From: JALZAQ01 sp038253885
GTDB lineage: Bacteria > Gemmatimonadota > Gemmatimonadetes > Gemmatimonadales > Gemmatimonadaceae
Direction: 5' to 3'
NCBI GenBank assembly: GCA_038253885.1
Contig: JBBSGP010000100.1
Coordinates: 1 to 6,437 of the forward strand
Length of the DNA stretch: 6,437 bases
Shown: piece by piece, positions 1 to 6,437 of the stretch
Layout: every line of letters starts with the position of its first letter
Position numbering within the stretch: position 1 is the stretch's first letter
Translations under genes and position numbers: made by a program
The notes under the pieces: generated by a model
What the model was told of the DNA's origin: nothing
Database searches by the model: none
What the model saw: only the letters and a program-made list of their open reading frames with translations

Positions 1-1
1 G

Positions 2-211
2 AACCAGGTCGAGCGGTGGTTCGGCCTCATCACCCAGCGCGCGATCCGCCGGGGCTCCTTCCGCACCGTGCGCGACCTGATTCGCCGTATCGACACCTTC
101 ATCACCCACTACAACAGCGCCGCCCGCCCCTTCACGTGGACCGCCACCGCCGACTCGATCCTCGCCAAGGTCGAGCGACTTGCGAAAGCAATTAATGGGA
201 CATCACAATAG
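2..211 (+). CDS. IS630-family transposase, C-terminal end (5' end outside window)
   Basis: Reading from base 2 gives 69 residues and a TAG stop. They match the C-terminal end of IS630/Tc1-type DDE transposases: NQVERWF at the very start, then a GLITQRAIRRGSF stretch, a VRDLIRRID helix, HYN, and a PFTWT motif followed by ILAKVERL. In this superfamily the third catalytic acidic residue lies in the N-x-x-E motif, so Glu4 of the visible part is the likely last member of the DDE triad. The first two Asp residues and the DNA-binding domain would lie left of the window. The visible end shows no stop or frameshift. The stop is only 9 bases from the stop of the convergent thiD, which leaves little room for a terminal inverted repeat, so this may be an element remnant. 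Whether the full element is intact cannot be judged here. Confidence 0.82.
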   Translation, partial: NQVERWFGLITQRAIRRGSFRTVRDLIRRIDTFITHYNSAARPFTWTATADSILAKVERLAKAINGTSQ

Positions 212-220
212 GTCGGGAGC

Positions 221-1003
<783 letters not shown>

Positions 1004-1032
1004 CCCGGAAAGATGAGGGTCCGATGCGACGA

Positions 1033-1054
1033 GCGCCACGCAGTGGCGTGGCGC
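1033..1054 (-). other. Perfect 9-bp stem-loop between the M48 protease gene and thiD
   Basis: Positions 1033-1041 (GCGCCACGC) and 1046-1054 (GCGTGGCGC) are exact reverse complements around a 4-base loop, giving a strong GC-rich hairpin in the leftward transcript. It begins 17 bases after the M48 stop codon and ends 29 bases before the thiD ATG. There is no T-run after it on the minus strand, so a classical intrinsic terminator is not supported. An mRNA-end stabiliser, a processing site or a partial attenuator that separates thiD expression from the upstream gene is possible. The stem is seen directly; the role is inferred. Confidence 0.45.
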
Positions 1055-1071
1055 CCGGATCTTCCTGCGTC

Positions 1072-1878
1072 CTACTGCACTCGTCGAGGCGTCGGAGAAG
1101 GAGGCAATGCCTGCACCCGCTCCTTGAAGGTATGGAAGTTCTTGGAATCACTCGAGAGCGAGGCTAGCTTGGCCGGGTCCAGGCTGTTGATGAGACGCTG
1201 GATGTCGGCGATCCGATCCTCCTCCAGCGGATGCGTGGTGAACCATGCCTCCACACCGGCCGGGCGGTTCTTCCGCTCCTCGAGCAGCCGCTGGAACATC
1301 GTCACCATCCCTTCCGGGCTGATGCCGGCGCGAACCACGTTGGTGAAGCCCTCGTCGTCCGCTTCCTTCTCATCGGTGCGGCTGAATTTGGCGAATAGCG
1401 CGGTGCCGGCCACCTGGAGTCCTGCCTGAGCGGCCTGGCTGTCGCAGACTCGCGTGAGGACGCAGGCCAGGGTGACGCCGATGTTGGCGGTTTGCTGTTG
1501 CTGCATCTGCTTGATAGTATGGCGCCGGACGACGTGACCGATCTCATGACCGAGCACTCCGGCGATCTCATCCATCTTCTCGGCGCGCTCGATGAGCCCG
1601 CGATTCACATAGATGTAGCCGCCCGGGACCGCGAAGGCATTGACCTCCTTGCTGTCGACGACGAAGAAGTGCCACTCGAGATCGCCCCGCGCGGTGATCC
1701 TCGAGATCGAATCGCCGAGCACGTTGATGTACCGGTTGATCTCGGGGTCGCGCACGAGAGGAAGCTGCTGATCGATCTGCTGGGCGTACTGCGCGCCCAT
1801 CTGCACTTCCTGCTGCTGGGATACGCCGCAGGCGGAGACGGAGAGCACGAACGTGACGCCAAGGATGAACCGTTTCAT
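1072..1878 (-). CDS. Lipoprotein M48-family zinc metalloprotease
   Basis: A 268-residue protein with a lipoprotein signal: MKRF, a hydrophobic core, then lipobox VSAC with the lipidated Cys at 17. It should be exported, cleaved by signal peptidase II and held at a membrane facing the periplasm. The M48 (Ste24/HtpX/BepA/LoiP-like) peptidase domain follows. It has the zinc motif HEIGH (111-115) inside GVLGHEIGHVVRRH, the third zinc-ligand region EKEAD with Glu172, and a downstream TTHP (214-217) typical of the family. The AVPGGYIYVNRGL stretch (83-95) before the active site is also characteristic. Relatives degrade or refold misfolded outer-membrane and periplasmic proteins; the substrate here is unknown. 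I chose the ATG at 1878 because the signal peptide begins there and an AGGAG lies 5 bases upstream; an in-frame ATG at 1926 would add 16 residues ahead of the signal peptide. A Gln-rich patch (124-129) follows the active site. It is first in a leftward pair with thiD. Confidence 0.94.
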   Translation of the reverse strand: MKRFILGVTFVLSVSACGVSQQQEVQMGAQYAQQIDQQLPLVRDPEINRYINVLGDSISRITARGDLEWHFFVVDSKEVNAFAVPGGYIYVNRGLIERAEKMDEIAGVLGHEIGHVVRRHTIKQMQQQQTANIGVTLACVLTRVCDSQAAQAGLQVAGTALFAKFSRTDEKEADDEGFTNVVRAGISPEGMVTMFQRLLEERKNRPAGVEAWFTTHPLEEDRIADIQRLINSLDPAKLASLSSDSKNFHTFKERVQALPPSPTPRRVQ

Positions 1879-1952
1879 GTACGCTCCTGCGTAGACGTGC
1901 ACGCCGCCGAAGTTGGCAAGACCCATTCCACATTGCTCGCACTGTCATCGTC
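1879..1952. promoter_or_regulatory. Divergent intergenic spacer, inferred promoter region for both transcripts
   Basis: This 74-base gap separates the leftward M48-thiD pair from the rightward four-gene run, so promoters for both should lie in or beside it. A TTGGCA at 1913-1918 (TGCCAA on the other strand) resembles a -35 element, but I see no convincing -10 partner at proper spacing on either strand. No operator-like palindrome is obvious. The call rests on gene arrangement rather than on a recognised consensus. Confidence 0.4.
1884..1888 (-). promoter_or_regulatory. Shine-Dalgarno site of the M48 lipoprotease gene
   Basis: The minus strand reads AGGAG here, followed by a 5-base spacer (CGTAC) and the ATG at 1878. 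This is the clearest ribosome binding site in the window and it decides the start of the lipoprotein over the ATG at 1926. Confidence 0.75.
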
Positions 1953-2711
1953 TTGAAGCTTCTCACCTTGGCCCGCGACCTGCAGCGTCGCAAGGCACGC
2001 GAACGGCTCGATCTCTTCGTGGCCGAAGGAGTTCGAGCGGCAGAGGAGCTCCTGCGATCACCCCTCGCACCGCGCGGGCTGCTGGTCTCGCCCGGCCTCG
2101 TGCACGCGGCCCGTGGCTCGGCTCTTCTCACCGCCGCCTACGGCCGCGGGATCCCGGTAGAGGAGGTATCGGACCGCGACTTCGATACGGCGTCCGATAC
2201 TGAATCGCCACAAGGCGTTCTCGCGATCGCCGAAATTCCCCGCGGCTGTCTCGAATCTCTGGTTCTGCCCGAGCGCGCACGCGTGGTGGTGCTCGACTCG
2301 CTACAGGACCCTGGCAACGTGGGCACGATCCTGCGGACGGCCGCGGCTTTCGGTGTCGCGGTCACCGTGGCCCTTCCCGGCACGGTCGACCTCTGGAACG
2401 CCAAGGTCGTCCGCAGCGCGATGGGTGCGCTCTTTCACCGTCCCGCCACTACTACTACCTGGGAAGAGCTCGACAGGTTCCTCGCATCCACCGGGACGGC
2501 GCTCTGGGGAACGGACCGCTCCGGCGTACCGCTCGAGCAGCTCGCCGCACCGCCGCGCCTGGCCCTCGCTCTCGGCAACGAAGGCGGAGGTCATTCTCCC
2601 GCGGCGCGGATGCGGATCGCGCACAGCGTCTCCATCTCCATCGGCTCCGATGTCGACTCACTCAATGTCGCGGTGGCCGCCGGGATCCTTCTCCATCATT
2701 TCCGCCTGTGA
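1953..2711 (+). CDS. TrmH/SpoU-family RNA 2'-O-methyltransferase
   Basis: A 252-residue SPOUT-class enzyme that transfers a methyl group from S-adenosylmethionine to a ribose 2'-OH in tRNA or 23S rRNA. The N-terminal substrate-binding domain (about 1-95) has the typical RKARERLDLFVAEG start and SPQGVLAIAE. The catalytic knotted domain (about 110-252) has all three SPOU motifs. Motif 1 is LDSLQDPGNVGTILRTAAAFG with Asn122 and Arg128; motif 2 is VVRSAMGALFHRP (152-164); motif 3 is LALGNEGGG with Glu210 and DSLNVAVAAG with Ser236 and Asn238. Catalytic and SAM-binding residues appear intact. The exact nucleotide target cannot be told from sequence; RlmB-, TsnR- or TrmH-like are all possible. The start is uncertain: TTG 1953 is the best codon available, no ATG or GTG is in frame upstream before a stop, and there is no clear Shine-Dalgarno, so it could be leaderless. 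Its stop overlaps the next start by 4 bases (GTGA). Confidence 0.93.
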   Translation: MKLLTLARDLQRRKARERLDLFVAEGVRAAEELLRSPLAPRGLLVSPGLVHAARGSALLTAAYGRGIPVEEVSDRDFDTASDTESPQGVLAIAEIPRGCLESLVLPERARVVVLDSLQDPGNVGTILRTAAAFGVAVTVALPGTVDLWNAKVVRSAMGALFHRPATTTTWEELDRFLASTGTALWGTDRSGVPLEQLAAPPRLALALGNEGGGHSPAARMRIAHSVSISIGSDVDSLNVAVAAGILLHHFRL

Positions 2712-3544
2712 CCGATGCTCTCGTGGCTTTCCCTCGACTCCTGGCACTGCTCCTCGGCGGGGTGATCGGATCCTTCCTGAACGTCTGCATCTCGCGCTGG
2801 CCCGATGGGCTGTCCGTGATGAAGCCCCGGTCGCGCTGCCCGGCGTGCGGCCACGAGATCACCTGGTACGAGAACATCCCCGTCGTCAGCTGGCTAGCTC
2901 TGCGGGGACGGTGCCGGGGTTGTCACCAACCCATCTCTCCCGTGTATCCACTCGTGGAGATCGTGGTCGCGCTGCTCTGGCTGGCGGCCGTTGTGCAATT
3001 CGGTATGAGCTTCGCCGCGCTGCGCCTGGCCGTGTTCCTCACGGTGCTTCTCGGCATCATGCTGACCGATGCGTCGCGCTACGTGATTCCAGATGGATTC
3101 ACCGTGTTCGGCTTGCTCTGGGCGATCGCCGCTGCAGGCATCGCGCTCTTCGTCGGTGAAACTCCTCCCTTTGCCGGCCTGTACGAGGCAGTGGTGGGAG
3201 CGTGCGCGGGCGCCGGCGCGATCGCGATCGTCGGTTGGCTCGGCGAGCTGGCGCTGAAGAAGGAGGCAATGGGATTTGGCGACGTCACGTTGATGGCGAT
3301 GGTCGGGGCGCATCTCGGACCGGCCCGGACGCTGCTCACGATCTTTCTCGGCGCCGCGATCGGGGCGGTGGGCTTTCTCGGAATCGTCTTTCCGCTGGAG
3401 TGGCTCAGGAGTCGGCGGCAGGGCAGTCCGTTCGAGCCACCGCTGGTGCCCTTCGGCGTGTTCCTTGCCCCGGCCGCGGTCGTGGCGCTGCTCTGGGGAA
3501 ACGCGCTCATCGACTGGTACATCCACGGAGTGCTGGGACTGTGA
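2708..3544 (+). CDS. pilD: Prepilin peptidase / N-methyltransferase (A24 aspartic protease)
   Basis: This inner-membrane enzyme cleaves the leader of type IV prepilins or type II secretion pseudopilins and N-methylates the new N-terminus. The 278-residue product is full length. An N-terminal hydrophobic segment with GSFLNVCISRWP (21-32) leads into the cytoplasmic methylase-type domain, with two cysteine pairs, CPAC (44-47) and CRGC (69-72), that bind zinc in relatives. The PVVSWLALRGRCRGC region is classic. The membrane core has about seven further hydrophobic segments. The two catalytic aspartates are Asp121 in LTDASRYVIPD and Asp192 in the GFGD (GxGD) motif at 189-192. It starts with GTG overlapping the methyltransferase stop (GTGA, 2708-2711), so translation is probably coupled. 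No pilin, pilB, pilC or gsp gene is in the window, so its substrates must be encoded elsewhere. PilD versus GspO cannot be separated here. Confidence 0.96.
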   Translation: MTDALVAFPRLLALLLGGVIGSFLNVCISRWPDGLSVMKPRSRCPACGHEITWYENIPVVSWLALRGRCRGCHQPISPVYPLVEIVVALLWLAAVVQFGMSFAALRLAVFLTVLLGIMLTDASRYVIPDGFTVFGLLWAIAAAGIALFVGETPPFAGLYEAVVGACAGAGAIAIVGWLGELALKKEAMGFGDVTLMAMVGAHLGPARTLLTIFLGAAIGAVGFLGIVFPLEWLRSRRQGSPFEPPLVPFGVFLAPAAVVALLWGNALIDWYIHGVLGL

Positions 3545-4731
3545 TGCTCGGAGACATGATACGACCTGCCGGAATGACCCTCGATCGGCTCACGCGTGAT
3601 CTCACCGCCGACGCCCGCGCGGGGCTGCTCGAGCCTGTCCGCTGTCGCGATGATGAGATCTCGCGCGTCGTGGACATCCTGCTTCGCCATGGCAAGAACA
3701 ACCCCGCGCTGGTGGGGCCGTCGGGTGTCGGCAAGACGGCAATCGCCGAAGGGTTGGCCCAGCGCATCGCGACCGGCGCGGTGCCGGTGGTGCTTCGACA
3801 CGCGCGTGTCCTCGCGCTCGACCACGTCTCGATGCTCGCCGGAACGATGTATCGGGGACAATACGAGGAGCGTCTTCGCGGCGTGGTAGCTCAGGCGAGC
3901 GCCGATCCGGATATCATCCTCTTCATCGACGAGCTGCACAATCTCATCGGTCAGGGTAGTGCGATGGGCGCCGCCATGGACGCGGCCAACATGCTCAAGC
4001 CCGCGTTGGTACGCGGCGAGTTCAGGGTGGTCGGCGCGACGACCGAAGAGGAGTACGAGCGGTGGGTGTGCGGCGATCCGGCGCTGGAGCGCCGCTTCCA
4101 GAAGGTTCCGGTGCGGGAGCTGAGCGCGGATCAGACAATGATCATCCTGGAGGCACGGAAAGAGCGGCTCGAGCGTCACCACAATGTCGCGATCTCCGCC
4201 GACGCCCTGCGCGCCTCGGTCCAGCTCACCGACATCTTCATTTCGGACCGGGCCCGCCCGGATCGCGCGATCGACGCATTGGATGAGGCGTGTGCCCACG
4301 CCCAGGCACTGGCCGCCTACTCGCCCGATACGGAGGCGCTCATCCTCGAGCGGCGCGAGCTTCTCCGCCGTGCCGTCGGGGGGCCGGCGATTGTGGGAGG
4401 CGAGACAACGGGCTCTCCCGCTGGCGACCGGGCCGCCGTCGTGGAGGATCCGGTCGAGAAGTGGGCGCGCGAGGGCATCGCGGCGATCGAACGCTTCGGT
4501 GCCGAGATCGAGGCGGCGTTCGCGCCGGCTGGACGTCCGGACCGCTCCGAGCAGCCCACCCCAGCGCCGGTTACCCGCTCGGCCGAGACTCCGTCGGGAT
4601 CGGCTCGGCTGGCGGTGGTGGAGACGGACCTCGAGCGCCGGCTCGTCGCCGAGGGCATTGTGGTGAGGGGACACGACGTGGCGAGGGTGGTAGGGCTCGC
4701 GACCGGGAAACGCGTCGAGTGGGCGACGTGA
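3544..4731 (+). CDS. Single-domain Clp-type AAA+ ATPase (ClpA/ClpB D1-like, no D2)
   Basis: A 395-residue protein whose residues 11-256 match the first AAA+ domain of ClpA/ClpB/ClpC. It has the LDRLTRDLT entry motif, Walker A GPSGVGKT (58-65, Lys64), pore-loop MYRGQYEERL with Tyr103, and Walker B IILFIDE (Asp129, Glu130). The DAANMLKPALVRGEF helix, sensor-1 VGATTEEEY (163-171), arginine fingers LERRFQ (Arg183, Arg184) and RPDRAIDALDEACA follow. The motor thus looks active. Missing are the Clp N-domain repeats, the ClpB coiled-coil M-domain, and the whole D2 domain with its ClpP-docking loop. A Pro/Ala-rich stretch (about 281-355) follows, then a tail (356-395) ending VVRGHDVARVVGLATGKRV, which resembles the segment that precedes D2 in ClpB. 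It probably forms a hexameric unfoldase or remodeller without ClpP; the target is unknown. The start is ATG 3544 or the adjacent GTG 3541, which would make a GTGA overlap with pilD. ATG 3574 is a less likely alternative. Confidence 0.9.
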   Translation: MLGDMIRPAGMTLDRLTRDLTADARAGLLEPVRCRDDEISRVVDILLRHGKNNPALVGPSGVGKTAIAEGLAQRIATGAVPVVLRHARVLALDHVSMLAGTMYRGQYEERLRGVVAQASADPDIILFIDELHNLIGQGSAMGAAMDAANMLKPALVRGEFRVVGATTEEEYERWVCGDPALERRFQKVPVRELSADQTMIILEARKERLERHHNVAISADALRASVQLTDIFISDRARPDRAIDALDEACAHAQALAAYSPDTEALILERRELLRRAVGGPAIVGGETTGSPAGDRAAVVEDPVEKWAREGIAAIERFGAEIEAAFAPAGRPDRSEQPTPAPVTRSAETPSGSARLAVVETDLERRLVAEGIVVRGHDVARVVGLATGKRVEWAT

Positions 4732-5993
4732 GTCGGAAGAGCGCGCGCGTGGCTGCCGCTCTCGTCGCGGCGCTCGCCGCCTGCTCTCGGGGCCAGTCCG
4801 CGGAGGGACCCTACGCGAGACAGGTCGCGGATGCGGTCCCGCAGATCGAGTCCGGCACCGGGCTCCGATTCAAGCATCCGCCGGTGGTGCGACCCAAATC
4901 ACAGGCCGAATTTCACGACTTCATGCAGCGCGTGTTCGAGCGCGAGATCGGGGAGAAGGAGTTGGCCGGACAGCAGGCGACGTACCGATTTCTCGGCCTC
5001 ATCCCGGACACGCTCAACCTGCGTCAGCTCTTCCTGGATTTTCTCACCGAGCAGGCGGTCGGGCTGTACGATCCGGAGAGCAAGACTCTCTGGATTCGAA
5101 GCGACGCGAAACCGGAGCAGATCGGGCTCATCGTCTCGCACGAGCTCGTCCACGCATTGCAGGACCAGTATGTCAACCTCGATTCGATCGAAAAAACGAA
5201 GGGAGACGACGATCGAGCCCTGGCTGCCCACGCCCTGATCGAAGGACAAGCCATGCTGGTCCCGCTCCAGGCGGCGGCCGGGGCCGGAGTGGATCCGGCG
5301 GCGCGCTATCCGGGCGGATGGGAGGCGATCCGCCAGCTGGTGCGTGACAACTTCAGCTCCACACCGGTGGCGGCTCGCGCGCCGATGGTGATCCGCGAGA
5401 CGGAGATCTTCTCGTACGTCAACGGGATGGAGTTCGTCCGGCGCTTCGTCGAGCGGCACCCCGATACCTCACCGTACGGAGCCGCGATTCCGCATTCGTC
5501 GGAGCAGCTGCTGCACCCGGAAAAGTACGACGCGGCGACGCGCGAGGAGCCGGTGAAAGTCGTGCTCCCTGCGCCGTCAGGTGCGTCGGAGAGCTACCAG
5601 AACGACGTTGGGGAGTTTGGCATCCGCGTCTTTCTCTACCAGCATCTCAACGACCAGCCCACATCCATCCGGGCGGCCGCCGGATGGGGCGGCGACCGGT
5701 ACGCCATCGTTCGCACACCGAGGGGCGAGGGGTTTGCCTGGGTGAGCGTGTGGGACACGCCGCTCGACGCCGCCGAATTCCGCGACGCCCTCCAGGAAGT
5801 CATCGCGAAGCGCTTCGGTGCGCCCGCCTCCGCCGGCCCGAGCGCGAGCGCCCGGAGCTACACGGCGCGCGGCCGCTCGCTGCTCGTGTGGGCCGGAGAG
5901 ATTGCCGGGAAGGCTGCCGTGATGTACGTCGATGTTCCGGCCGGCGCATCCACCTCGGTGATCGATCCCGCCAACGTGAGGCTGCAGCCCTGA
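4728..5993 (+). CDS. Lipoprotein with HEXXH zinc-metallopeptidase signature
   Basis: A 421-residue protein starting at GTG 4728, overlapping the Clp-like stop by 4 bases (GTGA). Its short signal peptide ends in lipobox LAAC with Cys19 as the lipidation site, so it should be a membrane-anchored protein facing the periplasm or surface. The central part has SHELVHALQDQY with zinc motif HELVH (138-142), and 30 residues later AHALIEGQA with Glu172, a likely third zinc ligand in the gluzincin manner. The preceding LTEQAVGLYDPESKTLWI region (106-123) fits the strand and substrate edge of such peptidases. Further C-terminal are PHSSEQLLHPEKY (255-267) and AGWGGDRYAIV (318-328), motifs I associate with uncharacterised HEXXH lipoproteins and surface proteins of bacteria and haloarchaea. 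I do not recognise an assigned gene or substrate. The last gene of the operon; catalytic activity is inferred from motifs only. Confidence 0.85.
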   Translation: MSRKSARVAAALVAALAACSRGQSAEGPYARQVADAVPQIESGTGLRFKHPPVVRPKSQAEFHDFMQRVFEREIGEKELAGQQATYRFLGLIPDTLNLRQLFLDFLTEQAVGLYDPESKTLWIRSDAKPEQIGLIVSHELVHALQDQYVNLDSIEKTKGDDDRALAAHALIEGQAMLVPLQAAAGAGVDPAARYPGGWEAIRQLVRDNFSSTPVAARAPMVIRETEIFSYVNGMEFVRRFVERHPDTSPYGAAIPHSSEQLLHPEKYDAATREEPVKVVLPAPSGASESYQNDVGEFGIRVFLYQHLNDQPTSIRAAAGWGGDRYAIVRTPRGEGFAWVSVWDTPLDAAEFRDALQEVIAKRFGAPASAGPSASARSYTARGRSLLVWAGEIAGKAAVMYVDVPAGASTSVIDPANVRLQP

Positions 5994-5995
5994 GG

Positions 5996-6436
5996 TCAGC
6001 GGAGCTTCGCGAATAGCTCCGTGAGCAGGAAAGTGACGACGCCGATCAGGCCGCCCAGAACGAAGCCGGTCTTGATGATGAAGTTGAGCTCGCGCTGCAT
6101 GACGCCACGCACGAGGTCCTCGACGCGCTGAGTGCTGAACGCCATCACCTTGCGCTCGACCAGCGTCTGGATATCAAGACGCTCGACGAAGCCTGGGAGC
6201 TCGGTCTCGATCCACTCCCAGAGCGCCGGCGACAGAACCCGGGACAGACGCGCGGTCGCGTCGGTCGGCAGCCAACGTCCGGGCCGGCCGATGGGGCGCG
6301 ACAGCGCCTTGGCGATAGCCCCACGCACCGCATCCTGGGCGAGATCGCGGACCTTCGCCGACCGAGCGCCCTGCGCGATCCAGCCGGCGAGCAGGTCGTC
6401 GTCCAGCGGAGCGAGTAGCTCGCCCCAGGTGCGCGA
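5996..6436 (-). CDS. DUF445 family membrane protein, C-terminal part (5' end outside window)
   Basis: The minus-strand frame is open from the right window edge to a TGA at 5996-5998, giving 146 visible residues. An internal GTG at 6328 is in frame but coding continues upstream of it, so the real start is outside the window. The C-terminal pattern is that of DUF445 (YheB-like) proteins: amphipathic helices, WEWIETELPGFVERLDIQTLVERKV, then VEDLVRGVMQRELNFI leading to a glycine-rich membrane segment GFVLGGLIGVVTFLLTELF and a short basic end. In this family the long central region is helical and the termini hold membrane segments; no biochemical function is established to my knowledge. It converges on the metallopeptidase gene with only 2 bases between stop codons. 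No link in function to the neighbouring operon can be claimed. Confidence 0.86.
   Translation of the reverse strand, partial: SRTWGELLAPLDDDLLAGWIAQGARSAKVRDLAQDAVRGAIAKALSRPIGRPGRWLPTDATARLSRVLSPALWEWIETELPGFVERLDIQTLVERKVMAFSTQRVEDLVRGVMQRELNFIIKTGFVLGGLIGVVTFLLTELFAKLR
6000..6021. other. Inverted repeat at the convergent operon/DUF445 junction, possible weak terminator
   Basis: CGGAGCT at 6000-6006 and AGCTCCG at 6015-6021 form a perfect 7-bp stem with an 8-base loop, starting 6 bases after the stop of the rightward operon and lying inside the last codons of the DUF445 gene. No T-run follows on either strand, so intrinsic termination is doubtful. The convergent stops are 2 bases apart, so any terminator for either transcript must lie inside the opposite gene, and this is the only clear dyad I found there. 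Confidence 0.3.
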
Positions 6437-6437
6437 C

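Noticed and set aside
1004..1071. TPP riboswitch in front of thiD
   Set aside because: The gap is only 68 bases and shows no CUGAGA-type thi-box sequence; a simple hairpin occupies most of it.
1879..1926. Start of the M48 protease at ATG 1926
   Set aside because: It would place 16 residues ahead of a typical MKRF signal peptide, and the AGGAG site is correctly spaced only for ATG 1878.
3202..3543. N-terminal extension of the Clp-like gene by about 110 residues inside pilD
   Set aside because: The extension is an Arg/Gly-rich out-of-frame reading of the pilD catalytic region; conserved Clp sequence begins only after 3574.
3079..4674. A 531-codon open frame on the minus strand antisense to pilD and the Clp-like gene
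   Set aside because: It lies opposite two genes with unmistakable protein motifs; its own translation shows no recognisable domain and is rich in Arg, His, Pro and Ser, as expected of an antisense frame in GC-rich DNA.
4290..4727. Upstream extension of the lipoprotein gene inside the Clp-like gene
   Set aside because: It would bury the lipoprotein signal peptide and lipobox in the interior of the protein and overlaps the Clp-like gene in another frame.

Overview
This is a high-GC bacterial window (my rough impression is mid-60s percent GC) packed with protein genes; no RNA gene, CRISPR array or complete mobile element is visible. The codon bias, the two membrane-anchored zinc-protease lipoproteins and the style of the M48 lipoprotein suggest a soil- or water-type Gram-negative bacterium. 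Gemmatimonadota is my best guess, from memory of similar M48 lipoproteins, and it is weakly held.

Layout. At the left edge lies the last 69 codons of an IS630-family transposase (+ strand, cut by the window edge). Nine bases later, converging on it, is thiD (- strand, HMP/HMP-P kinase of thiamine synthesis). thiD sits downstream of, and probably in one transcript with, a lipoprotein M48 zinc metalloprotease; the 68-base gap between them holds a perfect 9-bp hairpin. A 74-base divergent spacer then separates this leftward pair from a rightward run of four tightly overlapping genes (1953-5993): a TrmH/SpoU-family RNA 2'-O-methyltransferase, a prepilin peptidase (PilD/GspO type), a stand-alone Clp-type AAA+ ATPase with only the first (D1) ATPase domain, and a lipoprotein with an HEXXH zinc-protease signature. 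All three junctions in this run carry a GTGA overlap, so the genes are very probably co-transcribed and translationally coupled. A DUF445-family membrane protein converges on the operon from the right with a 2-base gap and runs off the window.

How they fit together. The RNA methyltransferase and thiD look like ordinary housekeeping genes. The unusual part is the prepilin peptidase / D1-only Clp ATPase / lipoprotein metalloprotease trio. The first is an inner-membrane processing enzyme, the second a probable cytoplasmic remodelling ATPase without a ClpP-docking domain, and the third a probable periplasm-facing protease. A shared role in assembly or quality control of pili or secretion pseudopili is possible, but this is inferred from gene order only.
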